A DNA stretch of 64,000 bases from a virus: IMG/VR virus record IMGVR_UViG_3300047409_000266, positions 32,529 to 96,528 of that record; one strand, 5' to 3'. The notes below the pieces were generated by a model that was not told the origin of the DNA, searched no databases, and worked only from the letters and a program-made list of their open reading frames with translations. The position numbers and the translations under genes were made by a program. Of the stretch, positions 14,697-22,678 are shown piece by piece; positions within the stretch are counted from its first letter, which is position 1; each line of letters starts with the position of its first letter.

Positions 14697-15017
14697 CTAC
14701 CGCTGCATGAATTGTGAGACATCGAGGCTCTCAGTGTCCTCGAGATCGGATGGAATGAATTCACCGAGCGCGCGCCTCACGCGATCATCGTCACCATCGT
14801 ACGGATCGCAACATTCAATACGATGCTCTGCGACGAATTCGCGGTCCTCACCGTAGATGCCTTTCGACACATAGCCGCGCCAGATTTGGTAGGCTGAAAG
14901 CTTTGCGAGACGTATGAAGCCGCGGGCGTCAGAAAGTTTGGCGAAGGTGCCGGCGCTTTCGTCGGTGGTGAGGTCGACTACCTCGTATTTGTCATCGTCG
15001 TATGGGATATGGGTCAT
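14697..15017 (-). CDS. first gene of the leftward early operon, hypothetical
   Basis: One hundred and six residues, very acidic. ATG 15017 follows GGGAG. Residues 1-45 look like a small alpha/beta unit (YEVVDLTTDESAGTFAKLSDARGFIRL). Being first behind the operator-controlled promoter, it is expected to be made earliest. No family recognised. Confidence 0.55.
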   Translation of the reverse strand: MTHIPYDDDKYEVVDLTTDESAGTFAKLSDARGFIRLAKLSAYQIWRGYVSKGIYGEDREFVAEHRIECCDPYDGDDDRVRRALGEFIPSDLEDTESLDVSQFMQR

Positions 15018-15053
15018 GCTGATGCTCCCGTTTGGGTTGCGTTTACGGAGCCT

Positions 15054-15081
15054 ATTATGCAGATCGCATTTGATGCGTCAA
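15054..15081 (-). promoter_or_regulatory. leftward early promoter
   Basis: On the minus strand TTGACG (15081-15076), 16 bases, then CATAAT (15059-15054). Two ATGC-N5-GCAT operators overlap it, one at the -10 (15057-15069) and one at the -35 edge (15081-15093). It would drive the operon from 15017 to 6833. Confidence 0.6.
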
Positions 15082-15162
15082 TGCAAATCGCATATCCAAT
15101 GAAAATAGGTATATAAATACCATTTATGCAATATAGATTGACAGTCTCTATGCGTTCTGCAT
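15057..15162. promoter_or_regulatory. three palindromic operators
   Basis: Three 13-base palindromes share the form ATGC-N5-GCAT: 15057-15069 (AGATC centre... read ATGCAGATCGCAT), 15081-15093 (ATGCAAATCGCAT) and 15150-15162 (ATGCGTTCTGCAT). The first two are 24 bases apart and cover the leftward promoter; the third lies between the -35 and -10 of the rightward promoter. This is the arrangement of a lambdoid-style switch bound by a dimeric HTH protein, most likely the product at 15173. Confidence 0.65.
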
Positions 15163-15165
15163 ACT
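15138..15165 (+). promoter_or_regulatory. rightward promoter of the Cro/CI-like gene
   Basis: TTGACA at 15138-15143, a 16-base spacer, and CATACT at 15160-15165. The expected transcription start (~15172) falls at the ATG of the regulator gene (15173), so the message would be leaderless or nearly so; no Shine-Dalgarno is visible. The third operator sits inside the promoter. Confidence 0.6.
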
Positions 15166-15172
15166 AACTGCC

Positions 15173-15382
15173 ATGTCAGAGGCTAACCCAATCCAGCCAG
15201 CAGACATCAAGGCAGCGCGCGAGCGGCTTGGGGAAACCCAAGAAGCGTTTGGGCGTCGGTTTGGTGTAGATCAGAGCACCGTCCATCGGTGGGAAACGGA
15301 TGCTGCCCCTACGCGCGGCCCAGCTCGCATGGCTGTTGAGCACGTCTTGGCAGAGATCAAAGCGCAAGACACGGCCGCCTGA
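15173..15382 (+). CDS. Cro/CI-like HTH regulator
   Basis: A 69-residue single-domain DNA-binding protein: IKAARERLGETQEAFGRRFGV forms helices 1-2 and QSTVHRWET the recognition helix of an XRE-type HTH. The small size matches Cro or a minimal repressor without dimerisation/cleavage domain. It lies directly downstream of the operators, probably binds them, and may be translated from a leaderless transcript. Confidence 0.75.
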   Translation: MSEANPIQPADIKAARERLGETQEAFGRRFGVDQSTVHRWETDAAPTRGPARMAVEHVLAEIKAQDTAA

Positions 15383-15543
15383 TGCCAAAATCCACGCACC
15401 AACCAGAGTGCCCACGCTGTCACGTTGAACACGAAGGCAATAGACGCGGATACTGTAAGCTTTGCAGGGCCTTATACGAGGCGGCGCGACGGGCTAAGCT
15501 TCGGGCTGCGGCGGCATGTGATTATTTAAGTTTTGGCACCTAG
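15382..15543 (+). CDS. small zinc-ribbon protein
   Basis: Fifty-three residues starting by overlap with the regulator stop (TGATG). CPRCH...YCKLCR is a four-ligand zinc ribbon; an Arg/Ala helix follows. Function unknown. Confidence 0.5.
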   Translation: MPKSTHQPECPRCHVEHEGNRRGYCKLCRALYEAARRAKLRAAAACDYLSFGT

Positions 15544-15580
15544 TTTGCGGCAGTTTGAGCGTCTTTTGGGGGAGGCAATC

Positions 15581-15976
15581 GTGACAAAACGCTTCTACGT
15601 GTCTGCAGCGTGGATCTCTGTGCTTTTCATGCTGGCGATCGTGCTCACGTCGAAGCCGGCACTACCGGCAGAACTTAACGGTCGCCCGTACTCGTGCCCG
15701 CGGCGGGCATGGTGCGGATGCTGGCTCGATGACTATCTTGGCACACACAACAAATCCCTTTGGGTTGCGCGTAACTGGTTGCGAATCGGTCGGCCTGTTT
15801 CGCGTCCGGCTCCCGGCGTGGTCGCCGTTTACGCTCGCGGACATGGCGGCCACGTCGGCATTGTTACAGCGGTTCCAAGGCAGGGCGTGATTGTGATGAA
15901 GTCAGGAAACGACGACGGCATGGTGCGCGAGCGCGAGCGCAGTACGGCTGGCGTCATTGGATATCGGAGACTTTGA
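15581..15976 (+). CDS. exported CHAP/TIGR02594-like protein
   Basis: One hundred and thirty-one residues from GTG 15581 with GGGGGAGG upstream. A signal-anchor (ISVLFMLAIVLTS) is followed by a small papain-like domain: WCGCW with the presumed catalytic Cys, a central helix, then PGVVAVYARGHGGHVGIVTAV with the catalytic His strand, and GNDDGMVRERERS. Such domains cut peptidoglycan amide bonds. Early position is unusual for an endolysin; it could be a spanin-less lysin or a cell-wall remodelling enzyme. Confidence 0.6.
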   Translation: MTKRFYVSAAWISVLFMLAIVLTSKPALPAELNGRPYSCPRRAWCGCWLDDYLGTHNKSLWVARNWLRIGRPVSRPAPGVVAVYARGHGGHVGIVTAVPRQGVIVMKSGNDDGMVRERERSTAGVIGYRRL

Positions 15977-15978
15977 AA

Positions 15979-16323
15979 ATGGGCAGTCTTAAAGATTTGT
16001 TTGGCGACACACCTTATCAGCTTTCGCCATTCGTCAAACTGGATCGCACGCCACTATCCTCGATGACGCTGCCAGAAGATATTCCGGTCAGTGTCGCAAA
16101 TCTGTTCGAGGAAATCTCGTTGATGCTCTACAGGCAAGGACACAAACGGTTTTCGTCTGATGCTGTGGCGCACAGGATGCGGTGGTTCCACAACGTCGAG
16201 CGTAATGATTCAAGCTTCAAGATCAATAATAATCACACGAGCGTTCTCGCGCGCTGGTTTCTCGCCAACCATCCCGAGATGGCAGGGTTCTTCGAACTGA
16301 GACAATCACCGAGTAGAAATTAG
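15979..16323 (+). CDS. conserved-type phage protein (RFSSDAVAHRMRW family)
   Basis: One hundred and fourteen residues from ATG 15979. The segment GHKRFSSDAVAHRMRWFHNVE followed by FKINNNHTSVLARWF and a C-terminal GFFELR is a conserved pattern I recognise in many phage and prophage proteins near replication or lysis genes, without known function. The invariant Asn-Asn-Asn and aromatic residues suggest a nucleic-acid-binding wHTH-like fold. Confidence 0.65.
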   Translation: MGSLKDLFGDTPYQLSPFVKLDRTPLSSMTLPEDIPVSVANLFEEISLMLYRQGHKRFSSDAVAHRMRWFHNVERNDSSFKINNNHTSVLARWFLANHPEMAGFFELRQSPSRN

Positions 16324-16332
16324 GAGTGTGTG

Positions 16333-16557
16333 ATGACCGAGAGCTTTGGCGAGACTGCTTTACCGTTTTGGACGCAACACCAGTATGACGAAATGAATAG
16401 CAGATTTGCTCTCGCGATGGTCGAAGCGCCAGAAGGGAAATATCCTGGGCGACAAATGCGGAATGTTCTTGCCGCTGATGGCCCATTCGATACTGTGCCG
16501 AAGCGTTTTGCGGGGTACACTATCATCGCAACCGGATCATCAGCACTGGATTGGTAG
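16333..16557 (+). CDS. hypothetical protein
   Basis: Seventy-four residues from ATG 16333 with TAGGAG upstream. No recognised motifs beyond an aromatic start (LPFWTQHQYDEM) and a beta-like end. Confidence 0.5.
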   Translation: MTESFGETALPFWTQHQYDEMNSRFALAMVEAPEGKYPGRQMRNVLAADGPFDTVPKRFAGYTIIATGSSALDW

Positions 16558-16558
16558 C

Positions 16559-16927
16559 ATGTCATTCGCCGTCAAAGCCGAAACACACGAAGGCAACATC
16601 TTCATGCTGCGCGGAGGCTTTGCAACAGAGTCCGACGCGGAAGATTATCCGGTGACACTCAAGCAGTGGAAACGTGTTTGGGTCGAACCGGTCATTGAGG
16701 CACTGCCGCCAGAGGCTGAAGGATTTCCGCCCTTCCCGTGGGACTGGACCTCAAGCTCCGCGCCAACGGCCAACGGCCAATTTCAAGCCTATCTTGTCGA
16801 TGCAAACGGCAAGAAGATTGCCGCGATCTGGGGTGGCAAGCACAAGGCTGCGATTGCCGATCACATCTTGCGCTGCTGCAATCCTCAAGATGAGAAACAG
16901 CTAAACACCATTATTGGAGCGGGATGA
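16559..16927 (+). CDS. hypothetical protein
   Basis: One hundred and twenty-two residues from ATG 16559. Two beta-rich halves: FAVKAETHEGNIFMLRGGF and GQFQAYLVDANGKKIAAIWGG; the second ends in an HKAAIADHILRCCN helix. Overlaps the next gene by four bases. Confidence 0.5.
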   Translation: MSFAVKAETHEGNIFMLRGGFATESDAEDYPVTLKQWKRVWVEPVIEALPPEAEGFPPFPWDWTSSSAPTANGQFQAYLVDANGKKIAAIWGGKHKAAIADHILRCCNPQDEKQLNTIIGAG

Positions 16928-17280
16928 TGGTCGATCTGCCTAATCTCAAGGACGACGAGAAGGCCACGTTCGAGCGATTGGTGAACACAGCATTACAGCG
17001 TCAGCGATGCCCTATGAACGATAGCGGAACCGGGAAGCGTTTCAAAAACCTCCCGCGGCTTGCGCGCGCCGGCTTCATACGCATTGAGATTTTCGCGCAC
17101 AACTTTCGCCGCGTGACAATCTTAGTAGGGCCACACACCGGGCTCTCCACGTTGAGCCCGCGCGGCAATCAGAAGCCGTGGAAAATCATCGATATTTATG
17201 GTACGACGAACAACGGGAAGCCGGTTGCGGACGCCAGAGGTAGGCAGCAGCCGTGGGCGCCGAAGCTTTCGAGCAGATAA
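16924..17280 (+). CDS. hypothetical protein
   Basis: One hundred and eighteen residues (ATG 16924 or 16927). Starts with a helical acidic segment, then strands such as RRVTILVGPHTG and PWKIIDIYG. No family recognised. Overlaps upstream gene and ends one base before the methyltransferase start. Confidence 0.5.
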   Translation: MMVDLPNLKDDEKATFERLVNTALQRQRCPMNDSGTGKRFKNLPRLARAGFIRIEIFAHNFRRVTILVGPHTGLSTLSPRGNQKPWKIIDIYGTTNNGKPVADARGRQQPWAPKLSSR

Positions 17281-17281
17281 A

Positions 17282-17854
17282 ATGCTTAGCCATTCCAGCC
17301 AAGCGCAACGGCATGTCTTATCTGATCGAAAGGACGATCTTTATGAGACGCCATCTGCGGCGGTTTTTGCCCTGTTGAAGGCCGAGAATCTCCCACACCA
17401 TATTTGGGAACCGGCTTGTGGACCTGGAAGTATTGTCTCCGCTCTGCGCGGGCGTGGCCATACCGTTTGGGCGACTGATCTTGTCGATTACGGGCTTGAG
17501 GATAGCGAAAGCGGCGTAGATTTCTTGATGGAACGACAGTCTCGAATTGACGTCGAGGCAATCGTGACAAACCCTCCGTACAAATTAGGTGGAGAATTTG
17601 TCGAACATGCACTGGCACTGTGCCCGCGCGTCTACATGCTTTTGCGCCTAGCATTTCTCGAAAGCGAGCGCCGGTCAAATATTCTCGACGGTGGCCAGCT
17701 TGCGCGCGTCCATGTGTTCAAAAAAAGACTGCCGATGATGCACAGGCACGGGTGGCTTGGGCCACAGTCCAGCAGCAGCATAGCATTCGCGTGGTATTGC
17801 TGGGATCGCTCTCACACTGGGCCCACAGAGCTTCGACGCATTGGATGGGAATAA
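17282..17854 (+). CDS. SAM-dependent DNA adenine methyltransferase
   Basis: A 190-residue Rossmann-type methyltransferase. IWEPACGPGSI near residue 37 is the SAM-binding motif I, ATDLVDYG follows, and VTNPPYKLGG near 93 is the catalytic (D/N)PPY motif of N6-adenine/N4-cytosine DNA methylases. It lacks a separate target-recognition domain and belongs with short phage enzymes that may protect phage DNA from host restriction. Confidence 0.82.
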   Translation: MLSHSSQAQRHVLSDRKDDLYETPSAAVFALLKAENLPHHIWEPACGPGSIVSALRGRGHTVWATDLVDYGLEDSESGVDFLMERQSRIDVEAIVTNPPYKLGGEFVEHALALCPRVYMLLRLAFLESERRSNILDGGQLARVHVFKKRLPMMHRHGWLGPQSSSSIAFAWYCWDRSHTGPTELRRIGWE

Positions 17855-17856
17855 CT

Positions 17857-18159
17857 GTGCTCACCCCCGCCCAGCGCATCATTTTGAACGCTGTGAATCG
17901 CTTCCGTGACCGTTGCAAGATTGAGTTGACCATCGCCGATTACAGGCTCATCGTGACCCAGATCAGAGTTGGGCGCGCGCCGATCATTGGTTTCAACATG
18001 AACCAGCAAAACACCTACCGCGTGCAGATCAGGCCAAAACTGTTTGTCGACGCAGTCTGGGATTCCGAGATCGGCTGTGTCTGCCACCTGTTTGGGCCGG
18101 CGCCGATCGCGCGTCCTAGAAGCACGGTGCATCAGATATTTCAGCTTAACCCCCGCTAG
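17857..18159 (+). CDS. hypothetical protein
   Basis: One hundred residues from GTG 17857 (GATGGGA upstream); an ATG at 17845 would add four. The protein starts with LTPAQRIILNAVNRFRDR and continues with beta strands. Function unknown; it follows the methyltransferase closely. Confidence 0.5.
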   Translation: MLTPAQRIILNAVNRFRDRCKIELTIADYRLIVTQIRVGRAPIIGFNMNQQNTYRVQIRPKLFVDAVWDSEIGCVCHLFGPAPIARPRSTVHQIFQLNPR

Positions 18160-18171
18160 AGGCCATTACCC

Positions 18172-18732
18172 ATGAGAAAATCCAGAACCGTCTCAAAATC
18201 TACCAGCAAGCCAGCCGCGAAGGTGCCACCGACTGACGCCGAGCTCGAGGCATTGCATTGGAAGCATGTTTCGGTGTTCGAGAAGATCCTCGTAAAGAAG
18301 GATGATCTCAAGCTCGAAATCAAAGCCTTCAAGGAACTGCTCAAAAACGACGGCGATACCATGTCGGCCGTCAAATTGAGCGTGGAACTCAAGACGCCGG
18401 AAGGCCAAGCCATATTCCAGGCCCGCATTGCCGAGCACCATCGCATTGCCGAGTGGAATGGCGTGGGGATTCAGATCGACATGCCGCTTGGGGCTGGCGA
18501 GCCCAAGGATGCGGTTTTTGAGGAAGGCCGCCGTGCTGCCCTCCAGGACTTGCCGGCGCGCGCGCCAGAGCACCACAGGCAGAAAGCGGCCGCGCGGTGG
18601 CTGGACGGATTCCACGCAGGCCGCATGAGCCTCAACACCGAGCGCCTGGGCAACGTCAAGAAGCTTGAACCGCCCAAAAAGGGCGAGGGGCTCAAGCAGC
18701 GGCTGCCCACGTTTCGGGAAGCTGCCGAATAG
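18172..18732 (+). CDS. phage protein with coiled-coil start and RMF-like end
   Basis: A 186-residue protein. The first ~80 residues form a charged coiled coil (KILVKKDDLKLEIKAFKELLKND) like many GapR/DUF2312-type neighbours; residues ~118-152 (EEGRRAALQDLPARAP...ARWLDGFHAG) follow the EGR-A-xxGxxxP..W..G pattern of ribosome-modulation-factor-like modules. It immediately precedes the RuvC-like gene. Role inferred only. Confidence 0.55.
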   Translation: MRKSRTVSKSTSKPAAKVPPTDAELEALHWKHVSVFEKILVKKDDLKLEIKAFKELLKNDGDTMSAVKLSVELKTPEGQAIFQARIAEHHRIAEWNGVGIQIDMPLGAGEPKDAVFEEGRRAALQDLPARAPEHHRQKAAARWLDGFHAGRMSLNTERLGNVKKLEPPKKGEGLKQRLPTFREAAE

Positions 18733-19266
18733 GTGATTATCCTAGCGCTTGATCTCGCGACCGCTACTGGATTTGCTTTCGGCGGGGACGGCGCATGCCC
18801 AGTTTCAGGGACTGTCATCCTCAAGAAGCCGCCCGAGCCACAAGATGTAGCGTTCGGGAACATGCAGGCTTGGTTGACCGAAAAGCTAGAATCGGTGCGG
18901 CCGGTGCTGATCGTCAAAGAGGCCCACCTCCCCCTGCAGGGCTTCCGGGATCGGTTTAATTCGCAAAAGTCAGTTGAGATGGCGCTGGGCCTGAACGGCG
19001 TTGTCAGGGGCATCGCACACCGGTTTGGTGTACCTGTTGAGGACATACACCCCGCCACAGTACGCAAGCATTTTCTCGGTGTCGGCCGCGTCGGCAACCG
19101 CGAGGAAACCAAGGCTGCAGTGGTGAAGCGCTGCCACATGCTCAAACTGATGCCGGCGACGTGCTTTTCGCATGACCGCGCCGATGCCTTGGCTATATTC
19201 TCGTGGGCGGCCGCTACATACGGTAGGCGCGCGCCGCGGGAACTCGTGATGTTCGGAGAGTCCTGA
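18733..19266 (+). CDS. RuvC-like Holliday junction resolvase
   Basis: A 177-residue RNase H-fold nuclease: ALDLATATGFAF at 5-16 supplies the first catalytic Asp, VLIVKEAHLP near 60 the Glu, and SHDRADALAI near 147 the C-terminal His/Asp pair, as in phage RuvC-type resolvases. It would process branched DNA before packaging. The GTG start at 18733 overlaps the neighbour's end region; its stop abuts the palindromic control region. Confidence 0.8.
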   Translation: MIILALDLATATGFAFGGDGACPVSGTVILKKPPEPQDVAFGNMQAWLTEKLESVRPVLIVKEAHLPLQGFRDRFNSQKSVEMALGLNGVVRGIAHRFGVPVEDIHPATVRKHFLGVGRVGNREETKAAVVKRCHMLKLMPATCFSHDRADALAIFSWAAATYGRRAPRELVMFGES

Positions 19267-19443
19267 TCGTTTCGGGGCCGAAACGAATCTCAACATCTAG
19301 TATGTTCTGATATCCACACCACTAGATATAGATGTTCGTTTCGCACCCGAAACGAACTGCGATTCGCTACACCCACTACATCTAGTAGTCGCCCACCGAT
19401 TAGAGACACAAGATATAGATCGATCGTTTCGCTACCGAAACAA
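19267..19443. repeat. three palindromes TCGTTTCG-N4-CGAAACGA
   Basis: Copies at 19267-19286, 19335-19356 (extended by one base pair) and 19424-19443 (one mismatch in the right arm). The arms are constant while the four central bases differ (GGGC, CACC, CTAC), as expected for protein-binding sites rather than chance. Confidence 0.75.
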
Positions 19444-19634
19444 GTAAATATGGCAATTAATACATTGCCTTACTGTTGTTAGAAATTCGTTTGCAGTATC
19501 AGTTGGGATTGACAGGCTTCTGCAAATCAGTTTTACGCGCGCGCGGCCCCGGTGACGAATCGATAGGAACAGGCCACCTCACAAGAAAGTGGCCTTCAGG
19601 GAAGCAAGGGTAAGAAGTAAGGAACGACGTTTCG

Positions 19635-19687
19635 GTATGCTCATTTATTGCGGATTGCCGATACGGATTTTGGTTTTTTGAGCATAC
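19635..19687 (+). promoter_or_regulatory. inverted repeat upstream of the helicase ribosome site
   Basis: GTATGCTCA (19635-19643) pairs with TGAGCATAC (19679-19687), immediately before the GGAGGGGG site of the helicase gene. The hairpin could serve as an operator or modulate translation. Confidence 0.45.
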
Positions 19688-19700
19688 GGAGGGGGAACAG

Positions 19701-21209
19701 ATGGAATTGTGGCCACACCAAACTGAGGCTTTAGAGGCGCTGCGCCAGACGGTAGCGCAAGGGGTGAAGCGAATCGTTTTGCAGGCGCCAACGGGTAGCG
19801 GAAAGACGAGGCTCGCCGCGGCGATCGTTGAGGGAGCGCAGAAGAAGGGCAACAAATTAGCGTTCGTAGTAAGTTCGATCAGCCTCATCGATCAAACCAT
19901 AGAGGCGTTCGGAGAACAGGGAATCACCGGCATGGGGGTGATTCAGGCCGATCACATCATGACGGATTGGGCGCAGCCGGTGCAGATTTGCTCGGTTCAG
20001 ACGCTGCATGCGCGAGAAAAGTTTCCGGATGCTCAGATCGTGGTGTTCGACGAATGCCATGTGCTGCATGAATTTCACAAGAAGTGGCTGACAGATCCAG
20101 CGTGGCAAAGCGTGCCGTTTATCGGATTGAGTGCCACGCCATGGAGCAAGGGATTAGGCAAGTATTTTGAGACGCTCTTGATTGCTGAAACGACGCAGGG
20201 GCTGATCGAGAAGGGATTGCTATCGAAATTCAGGGTGTTCGCCACAGGCCATCCGAATCTCTCAAAGGTGAAGATCGTTGCTGGCGATTACCACGAAGGC
20301 CAGCTTTCTGCGGCGATGCAGGAAGGCACGCTAACGGCCGATATCATCGAGACATGGAAGAAGCGTTGGGGCAAAGGCAAGACGTTCGTTTTCGGTGTCG
20401 ACTGTGCCCATGCGCAAGCCCTGCAGGCGCGGTTTCAGGCCGAGGGTGTGTCTTGTGCCTACCAGGATGCGCGAACGTCCATCCTCGATCGCGCGGCCAT
20501 CAAACGCCAGTTCCACAATGGTGAGGTCGACGTCATCTGCAATGTGGCAACGCTGACGGTGGGGGTGGACTACGATGTGCGCTGCATTGTGCTGGCGCGG
20601 CCGACGCGCTCGGAGATGCTCTTTGTCCAGATTATTGGTCGAGGGCTGCGCACTGCAGAGGGGAAAAACGAGTGCATTATCCTTGATCACAGCGACACAA
20701 CGGCGCGCCTGGGGTTTGTGACTGACATTCACCACGATCATCTTCACGACGGCAAGCCAGTCGAACGCGCTGAGCGCAAGCCATCGTTGCCAAAGCCTTG
20801 CCCCGTGTGCTCATGCCTAGCACCAAAGGTGAACCTGACATGCCCAAACTGCGGATACGTCTACAGGATCATTAGCTCGTATGTTGAGGAAGATGGCGAG
20901 CTCGCGGAGATCACGGCTGGCGAGCGCTTCAAACACGGCAAGAAGCGTCACTACACGATGGCCGAGAAGGAGCGGTTCTATGCGATGCTGCTCGGGTATG
21001 TGGCTGAAAAGTCATATAAAATCGGCTGGGCAGCAATGAAATACAAGGACAAGTTTGCCGTTTTTCCCAATCACATGAACCATGTGAGCGCGATGACGCC
21101 AGACATGGCCATGCGATCTTGGATCAAGCACAAAAATATTCAGTGGGCCAAGAGCAAGAGACGTTTAGCGGATGAGACTGAGAAAACGCTAGGAACGCAC
21201 CCACGATGA
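19701..21209 (+). CDS. SF2 DEAD/DEAH-box helicase
   Basis: A 502-residue helicase. Motifs in order: Q-like start WPHQTEAL, Walker A APTGSGKT (29-36), DECH Walker B (~115), SATP motif III, and a C-terminal RecA domain ending in QIIGRGLRTAEG (motif VI). A four-Cys zinc ribbon (CPVC, CPNC near 360-380) and a C-terminal helical domain follow. Phage SF2 helicases of this type open or remodel branched DNA at replication origins. ATG 19701 follows GGAGGGGG. Confidence 0.88.
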   Translation: MELWPHQTEALEALRQTVAQGVKRIVLQAPTGSGKTRLAAAIVEGAQKKGNKLAFVVSSISLIDQTIEAFGEQGITGMGVIQADHIMTDWAQPVQICSVQTLHAREKFPDAQIVVFDECHVLHEFHKKWLTDPAWQSVPFIGLSATPWSKGLGKYFETLLIAETTQGLIEKGLLSKFRVFATGHPNLSKVKIVAGDYHEGQLSAAMQEGTLTADIIETWKKRWGKGKTFVFGVDCAHAQALQARFQAEGVSCAYQDARTSILDRAAIKRQFHNGEVDVICNVATLTVGVDYDVRCIVLARPTRSEMLFVQIIGRGLRTAEGKNECIILDHSDTTARLGFVTDIHHDHLHDGKPVERAERKPSLPKPCPVCSCLAPKVNLTCPNCGYVYRIISSYVEEDGELAEITAGERFKHGKKRHYTMAEKERFYAMLLGYVAEKSYKIGWAAMKYKDKFAVFPNHMNHVSAMTPDMAMRSWIKHKNIQWAKSKRRLADETEKTLGTHPR

Positions 21210-21502
21210 CCGATGGCCAGCGCGATAGTCTGCTGGTTGGCTTGCGCGCCGCGCGGCGCCGGCTGCGCTATCTGGCTGATGAGATCGATGCGATCGGCCT
21301 CATGCTGTCGGCCAGCGGCCTCACGATGCAGGAGGTGCTGCAATGGATGGATTCCCTCGGCATCACGAACTACGTTGCTGAGCTTGCCTTGCGCGCGGCC
21401 GTCGACGCGGAGGTGGAAGGTGAGGCTACATACGATCCCCACGGCTTTGCGCTTAACGGTCATCAGCACGAACAAATCAACAGCGACGATACCGAGAACT
21501 AG
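21206..21502 (+). CDS. hypothetical protein, coupled to the helicase
   Basis: Ninety-eight residues starting at an ATGA overlap. Helical (LLVGLRAARRRLRYLADEIDAIG) with an acidic His-containing tail. Unknown function; possibly a helicase accessory. Confidence 0.55.
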   Translation: MTDGQRDSLLVGLRAARRRLRYLADEIDAIGLMLSASGLTMQEVLQWMDSLGITNYVAELALRAAVDAEVEGEATYDPHGFALNGHQHEQINSDDTEN

Positions 21503-21537
21503 CTTTTCAGCACGAACCAGTTTAATCATTCCTCCCT

Positions 21538-21717
21538 ATGTCGGAATCGTGCGGAGACGAACCGGTGTACCGGACACTAGATATTCGTGTTGAGGTGCGG
21601 CGGGTTTACGATGACGGCTCTCTGCTCATTCGCATTCCGATGCCATCAGGTGCGTGGTCGTACGTGGTGATTGACCCCAAGAATCCAGCGCACGTCTGCC
21701 TTGGCCTTCATAAGTGA
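21538..21717 (+). CDS. 59-residue hypothetical protein
   Basis: ATG 21538 with CCTCCC-rich upstream and no clear ribosome site. Beta-rich (DIRVEVRRVYDDGSLLIRIPM). Moderate support from coding look. Confidence 0.4.
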   Translation: MSESCGDEPVYRTLDIRVEVRRVYDDGSLLIRIPMPSGAWSYVVIDPKNPAHVCLGLHK

Positions 21718-21805
21718 AAGAATGCGTTAAGGTTTATGGCTTACCGTCAAATCTCTCAGATTTGTCTGGCCTTAAACCTCACCGCGTAAACCTCACAGGT
21801 TGTCG

Positions 21806-22678
21806 ATGCTGGCTACAGCTAGGCGCGGCCGTCCACCTCAAAATGGCGATCGCTACGACTGTGGGAAACTCAAGCCGCGCAAGGCGGCAAAGCCAACAGC
21901 AGAGCCCATGTCAGGGGCGCTATGGCAGCGCATCAGACAGCACGGGCGCAAAGTCACCATGGACCCCAGGCTGGCCACCGAACTAGGCCGCCTCAATTGC
22001 TTCGCAGAACTAACAAATCTCCAGACCGCGGCAGGCTTTCGAGTAGCCGAGATTTACGGGCGTTTCGAGGGTCTACGCAAGTTGCGCCGGGTGCCCAAGG
22101 GCCAATCGATAGATGGTGGGTTCGGGGAGGCTGGGCTAGCTGAAGAACTGATGGCGCCAGCGACATTGAGTGATCTTGAGGAAAGCATACGATCAGCGAG
22201 TGAAGCATTCGACAAGCTGCAAGAGCTCATAGACGATGAGGCCACACTGGTGCACCTCGAACCTCGATCGTTACGCGCAACGCTTGAGCAACTTTGCGTC
22301 GAGGACAAGAGCATAAACCCGACATTGTATGATGCCATTCGTCAGTGCCTAGAGGCTGTAGCCCTCAAGTTTGGGGTCACGAACGAGGACCGCACACAGG
22401 ATACCAACCGCCGCGCCGGCACACCGCTGCACTTCAACACCCATCTCGACAGCCCATCAGACACTAAGCCACAGGCCCCTCGTCCAGCCAATCTCGGCCG
22501 TGAGAGCTTCATCAAAGTGGTTTGCGCACTCAACCAGACGCTCACCGTCCATGACGCCGCGATCGCCTGGGAGACGCAGCAGACGCTAGAGCAGCGCGCG
22601 CGTTTTATCCGTGACAAGGCCAAAATCCGCTCTGGTGCTACCGTTGACGAGCGCGCCGCTGCATTGCGAGTGAGATAA
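21806..22678 (+). CDS. conserved-type phage protein
   Basis: About 290 residues from ATG 21806 (a TTG at 21800 is possible). RRGRPPQNGDRYDCGKLKP at the start, then TNLQTAAGFRVAEIYGRFEGL at ~80-100, a combination I recognise from phages and prophages of Rhizobiales. Helical acidic middle, variable Pro/Asn linker, helical C-terminus. Role unknown. Last gene before a strong terminator. Confidence 0.55.
   Translation: MLATARRGRPPQNGDRYDCGKLKPRKAAKPTAEPMSGALWQRIRQHGRKVTMDPRLATELGRLNCFAELTNLQTAAGFRVAEIYGRFEGLRKLRRVPKGQSIDGGFGEAGLAEELMAPATLSDLEESIRSASEAFDKLQELIDDEATLVHLEPRSLRATLEQLCVEDKSINPTLYDAIRQCLEAVALKFGVTNEDRTQDTNRRAGTPLHFNTHLDSPSDTKPQAPRPANLGRESFIKVVCALNQTLTVHDAAIAWETQQTLEQRARFIRDKAKIRSGATVDERAAALRVR

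Larger units (their letters stand above)
19267..19700. promoter_or_regulatory. 434-base non-coding control region, origin candidate
   Basis: No gene is seen here. It contains three near-identical palindromes of the form TCGTTTCG-N4-CGAAACGA (listed separately), interleaved ACATCTAGTA/ACTAGATATAGATG blocks (around 19293, 19321, 19377 and 19411), an AT-rich stretch near 19443-19500, a hairpin AGGCCAC/GTGGCCT (19571-19595) and a TTGACA at 19509. The mix of repeats, AT-richness and position just before a helicase fits a replication origin or a multi-operator promoter; which one is not decided by sequence. Confidence 0.5.

Noticed and set aside
19267-19443. CRISPR-like repeats
   Set aside because: Repeats are palindromic, only three, and spacing is uneven (about 68 and 89 bases); no cas genes nearby. 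Better read as operators or origin sites.
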